Part shown: positions 60,931 through 64,000 of the stretch, piece after piece
How positions within the stretch are numbered: position 1 is the stretch's first letter
Layout: each line of letters begins with the position of its first letter
DNA from: Acetivibrio mesophilus
GTDB taxonomy: Bacteria; Bacillota; Clostridia; Acetivibrionales; Acetivibrionaceae
Direction: 5' to 3'
Assembly (NCBI RefSeq): GCF_004102745.1
Contig: NZ_RLII01000001.1
Span: 62,001-126,000, forward strand
Length of the DNA: 64,000 nucleotides
Position numbers and translations under genes: made by a program
The notes under the pieces: model-generated
Databases searched by the model: none
What the model was told of the DNA's origin: nothing
The model's input: only the letters and a program-made list of their open reading frames with translations

Positions 60931-62328
60931 ATGGCGACCACAGCGATATGGGATGTTACAGACCGCCTTGACCGGGTAATCGACTATACTACAAATCCGG
61001 ATAAAACAGAGAACCTTGATTTTAACAGTTCTGACTTTCGAGGCCTTCAGGAGGTTCTAAAATATACTGTACAGGATGCAAAGACTGAGAAACAGTTTTA
61101 TGTTACCGGTATCAACTGTTATCCTGAAACTGCCTGTAAGCAAATGTCCAAGACAAAGCTACAGTTTCAGAAGATGGACGGCATTCTTGCCTTCCACGGT
61201 TATCAGTCATTCGCGCCTGGGGAAGCTACTCCAGAAACTGCTCATGCTATTGGTGTAAAAATGGCACAGGAGTTATGGGGTGACCGTTTTGAAGTGGTTG
61301 TTTCCACCCATCTTGATAAAAATCATCTCCATAATCATTTTGTGCTTAATTCTGTTTCCTTTAAAAATGGCAAACGGTATTACGATAATAAGACTACCTA
61401 CTCCCTTATGCGACAAACTTCTGACCGGTTGTGCCGGGAATACTCCCTGTCTGTCATTGAAAACCCGCAGAGGGGCAAATCCAAGCACTATGCTGAATGG
61501 AAGTCTGAACAGGAAAGTAAACCTACCTGGCGTGGCCTTATTCGTGAAGATGTAGATAAGGCGATTGATGAATCTATGACTTTTACACAGTTTATTGCTA
61601 ACCTTCGTAAACAGGGATATGAGGTAAAAACCGGTGTGAAATACATGGCAGTGCGTCCGCCGGGAAAGGAACGCTTTGTTCGATTAAAAACTCTGGGCGA
61701 TAATTACACCGAGGAAATCATTAAGGAAAGGATACTCCATAACCGCACACCAAAAAGGCCACAAATCCTGTCTGAACCAAAACAAAAACGATATACCATA
61801 CGAGGCGGTATGAAACTTAAAAATAAAAGAAAACTTACAGGCCTTCAAGCTCTCTATTTTCACTATCTGTACAAAATGGGTATCTTACCGAAACAGCGTG
61901 TGTCCAGGAAACGGACGCATTTTTTATTACGGGAGGATCTACGGCACATGGAGGAACTAACTGCTCAAACAAGGCTTTTATGCAGCAATCACATTGAAAG
62001 CAAAGAGCAGCTTCTTGACTTTCAGAATTGGCTTAACCAGGAAATATCAACCTTATTAGATTCTCGTAAATCTCTCTACTATCGACTACGGCGGTGTAAA
62101 GATGATACGCAGAAAATAGAGTACAAAGAACAGATTGCAGGGTTTACAAAGAAGTTGTCACTACTTCGAAGGGAGGTGAAGCTTTGTGGGGGTATTCTAA
62201 GTCGTTCTGAGGATATGAAGCAGAAATTGCTTCAGGTCAGACAGGAGGAAACTCATCAAAGAAAGGAGGCAAAGGAATATGAACAGCGGAGCCGACGCAG
62301 CGGATCAAATCGTCAATATGAGTCTTAA
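60931..62328 (+). CDS. MOBP-type relaxase/mobilisation nuclease
   Basis: 465 aa. The N-terminal 300 residues are a MobA/VirD2-like relaxase: motif III is the three-His cluster in VVSTHLDKNHLHNHFVLNSV at about 126-134. Nearby segments QKMDGILAFHGYQSFAPGEA, AHAIGVKMAQELWG and TYSLMRQTSDRLCREYSLSV are typical of the family. The nucleophilic Tyr is probably in the N-terminal part (RVIDYTTNPDKT). The C-terminal half is a basic coiled coil (LRREVKLCGGILSRSEDMKQ). It nicks oriT and leads the strand into the recipient. Overlaps pcfB by 50 bp. Confidence 0.9.
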   Translation: MATTAIWDVTDRLDRVIDYTTNPDKTENLDFNSSDFRGLQEVLKYTVQDAKTEKQFYVTGINCYPETACKQMSKTKLQFQKMDGILAFHGYQSFAPGEATPETAHAIGVKMAQELWGDRFEVVVSTHLDKNHLHNHFVLNSVSFKNGKRYYDNKTTYSLMRQTSDRLCREYSLSVIENPQRGKSKHYAEWKSEQESKPTWRGLIREDVDKAIDESMTFTQFIANLRKQGYEVKTGVKYMAVRPPGKERFVRLKTLGDNYTEEIIKERILHNRTPKRPQILSEPKQKRYTIRGGMKLKNKRKLTGLQALYFHYLYKMGILPKQRVSRKRTHFLLREDLRHMEELTAQTRLLCSNHIESKEQLLDFQNWLNQEISTLLDSRKSLYYRLRRCKDDTQKIEYKEQIAGFTKKLSLLRREVKLCGGILSRSEDMKQKLLQVRQEETHQRKEAKEYEQRSRRSGSNRQYES

Positions 62329-63079
62329 AGGAATCGAGGTAATGGCGAAAATCTCCGGTGAGGGTGCAAAAAACCTTGCCACCTATTTGTATGCTGTATT
62401 GAAAGACCAGAAAAGGACAAAGGGTAAAATCCGCCTGGAAAGCTTATTACGAAGTGGCAAAGAATTAAAGGTCTTTGCTGTACGCAATGTGGACTTGAAA
62501 AAGTTTTGTCAGGAGGCTAAGCGCTATGGTGTTCTTTATTGTGCCTTGCGGGATAAAAAAAGTTTGGACGGTATGTGTGACGTCATGGTACGAGCAGAGG
62601 ATGCATCAAAAATCAACCGTATTGTAGAGCGCTTCAAGCTGGCTACCGTAGATACAGCAAGTATCAAAAATGAAATTGAGAAAAGCAAGGCAACCAAAGA
62701 ATCACAAAAAGCACCAGCAGTAAAAGAAACTCCTGCCGAAAAAAGTACGGATGCTTTTATCGACGAGCTTATGGCAAAGCCAGACCAAGTAGAGCCGGTT
62801 ATTGAGCCAGCCGACAACCCAAACCCCACAACGGCGACGACGGAGAAATCCCGTCCGTCCGAGCCTATCTTAGATCACGAAGGGAAAGCCGCCGAGGGTA
62901 TTATTGAGCCGGCGAAAAGATCAGTACGCGAAGAACTGAGGGAAATCAAAGCTGCTCGAAAGGAACAGGCGGAGCCTAAACGTGAATCAACAAAAGAACA
63001 GCCGCAGGTAGCAAAGCAAAATGCCAGGGCAAATAAGCCGCATCCCAAATCAGATAAACCGAAATCGAAAGCGAGGTAA
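62279..63079 (+). CDS. pcfB: PcfB family protein (DUF3801)
   Basis: 266 aa with AAAGGAGG upstream, starting inside the relaxase gene. The N-terminal 125 residues match PcfB/DUF3801: GAKNLATYLYAVLKDQKRTK, GKIRLESLLRSGKELKVFAV and RYGVLYCALRDKKSLDGMCD. The remaining 140 are a disordered Lys/Glu/Ala/Pro-rich tail that ends in basic repeats (KPHPKSDKPKSKAR). In pCF10 such a protein lies next to the coupling protein gene. It probably links the relaxosome to the type IV channel. Six bases separate it from the next gene. Confidence 0.85.
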   Translation: MNSGADAADQIVNMSLKGIEVMAKISGEGAKNLATYLYAVLKDQKRTKGKIRLESLLRSGKELKVFAVRNVDLKKFCQEAKRYGVLYCALRDKKSLDGMCDVMVRAEDASKINRIVERFKLATVDTASIKNEIEKSKATKESQKAPAVKETPAEKSTDAFIDELMAKPDQVEPVIEPADNPNPTTATTEKSRPSEPILDHEGKAAEGIIEPAKRSVREELREIKAARKEQAEPKRESTKEQPQVAKQNARANKPHPKSDKPKSKAR

Positions 63080-63085
63080 ACTACT

Positions 63086-63985
63086 ATGGAAAGTTTTGAT
63101 GATCTTTTCCAGCATGGAAATGAACAGCCTGTAACCCGAAATAGCAAGTCCTTTGATAAAGAAGCATGGAAAAAACAGAAACAGGAACAGCGGGAAATGG
63201 TATATTCCATGATCGAAAATACAGCGGAAGATGTGGCACGGGATGGGGTGAAATTTCAAAGCTACCTGAATGTGCAAAGCCGTTTTGACCACTATAGCGT
63301 AGCTAACGCTCTTTTAATTCTTGCACAAAAGCCTGATGCTACCCGCATTGCGGATTTTGACACATGGAAGGAACAAGGTGCCTACATTCGCAAGAAGGAA
63401 ACTGGCTTCTACATCTTAGAGCCCGGTGATGAATATCGGCGTGACGATGGTACTGTCGGTATCAGTTATAACCTGAAGAAGATGTTTGACATTTCCCAGA
63501 CTGGAAACAGCCGCAAACGGGAAACACCTACCTATCCTGACGACCGCACCCGAATCAAGGCGCTGATGGATCATGCACCTGTGCCCATTTGTATCAGTAA
63601 TACACTGCCGGAAGGTACAAATGCCCTATACCAGCCGGACACACGGGAAGTCCACATCAGAAAAGGCATGGATGCGGGCAGTATCTTCCGCGCTCTTTCT
63701 CAGGAACTTGCAAATGCAGAAATGGATACTGGTGATGGTGGGTACCGCCGAACAGATCACACCTTTCACGCTTATTGTGTATCCCATATACTCTGCAAAC
63801 AATACGGAGTGGATACGAGCGGTTACAGCTTTGTCCGTACTCCCCAGATGCTGGAGGGAATGAGTGCTAAAGAAGTTCGAGCCGAGCTCTCTATCATAAG
63901 GGAAACTGCAGGTGAAATTTCCGGCAGGATGAAACGGATGCTTGCGCAGTATCGGCAGCAAAAACGGCAAGAACCGAAACATTAG
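63086..63985 (+). CDS. ArdC-like antirestriction/ssDNA-binding protein
   Basis: 299 aa. The first about 110 residues match the ArdC N-terminal region (FQSYLNVQSRFDHYSVANAL, LILAQKPDATRIADFDTWKE, GAYIRKKETGFYIL), the same domain that opens the giant LtrC-like protein. The second half looks like a degenerate metalloprotease domain (MDAGSIFRALSQELANAEMD) whose HExxH would be expected at QELANAE, so catalysis appears lost. ArdC-type proteins shield incoming single-stranded DNA. Followed by AGGAGG and the probable start of the coupling protein gene. Confidence 0.7.
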   Translation: MESFDDLFQHGNEQPVTRNSKSFDKEAWKKQKQEQREMVYSMIENTAEDVARDGVKFQSYLNVQSRFDHYSVANALLILAQKPDATRIADFDTWKEQGAYIRKKETGFYILEPGDEYRRDDGTVGISYNLKKMFDISQTGNSRKRETPTYPDDRTRIKALMDHAPVPICISNTLPEGTNALYQPDTREVHIRKGMDAGSIFRALSQELANAEMDTGDGGYRRTDHTFHAYCVSHILCKQYGVDTSGYSFVRTPQMLEGMSAKEVRAELSIIRETAGEISGRMKRMLAQYRQQKRQEPKH

Positions 63986-63997
63986 GAGGAATAGCCT

Positions 63998-64000
63998 ATG
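63998..64000 (+). CDS. Start of the next gene, probably the coupling protein
   Basis: An ATG at the last three bases has AGGAGGA 8 bases upstream. Nothing of the product is visible. In related elements the gene after this ArdC-like protein is the VirD4/PcfC-type coupling ATPase, so that is the most likely identity. This is context only. Confidence 0.35.

Overview
The window looks like the accessory genome of a low- to mid-GC Gram-positive anaerobe, probably a member of the Clostridia. The evidence is strong AGGAGG-type ribosome binding sites, frequent GTG/TTG starts, a siphophage with large serine recombinases, a PcfB/MobC/LtrC-type conjugative element, and a closely related IS21 element. No housekeeping gene, rRNA or tRNA is visible, so the species cannot be named.

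Region 1 (about 1-18,230) is the late half of an integrated siphophage, all on the + strand. It runs from a truncated head fibre gene through head-tail connector, head closure, tail terminator genes and major tail protein. Then come a tail chaperone pair joined by a textbook -1 frameshift signal, tape measure, Dit, Tal-like protein, two receptor-binding/fibre proteins, holin, a baseplate-like protein and an amidase-SPOR endolysin. The prophage ends in an integration cassette of a SHOCT protein, a large serine recombinase, a stand-alone recombinase domain and a second large serine recombinase, closed by a terminator.

Region 2 (about 18,250-35,600) is a defence-island-like segment. A strong promoter drives a Phd/HARE-HTH-like regulator, followed by four tightly coupled genes: a glycine-zipper membrane protein, a long coiled-coil protein, a small winged-helix-like protein and a UPF1-like SF1 helicase. 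I recognise this set as no named system, and it is the best candidate for something new. A 2.45-kb IS21-family element (istA/istB, minus strand) follows. After it, in clearly AT-richer DNA, lie a three-gene ABC-three-component (ABC-3C)-like conflict system (nuclease-like/CTD protein, middle component, RecF/Rad50-like ATPase) and a two-gene module of unknown function (551 + 434 aa) with overlapping genes.

Region 3 (about 35,600-64,000, running off the right edge) is an integrative and conjugative element. It has parA/parB, a complete Tad/Flp pilus operon (CpaB, TadZ, TadA, TadB, TadC, two tandem Flp pilins, two TadE-like pseudopilins, a 1061-aa secreted CARDB-type protein, prepilin peptidase), a 2493-aa ArdC/methylase/SNF2-helicase protein with a second gene (tnpV) nested out of frame in its linker, and a DUF3991/Toprim protein. 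Cargo follows: a Phd/ParE toxin-antitoxin pair and a dGTPase plus nucleotidyltransferase cassette with its own terminator. The mobilisation block is DpnD/PcfM-like, a probable oriT, MobC, DUF3848, MOBP-type relaxase, PcfB and an ArdC-like protein. The coupling protein gene probably starts at the last three bases.

Functionally, the right part moves itself (Par, relaxase, oriT, coupling) and displays a pilus. The middle and the cargo are dominated by candidate anti-phage or conflict functions. The left part is a phage.
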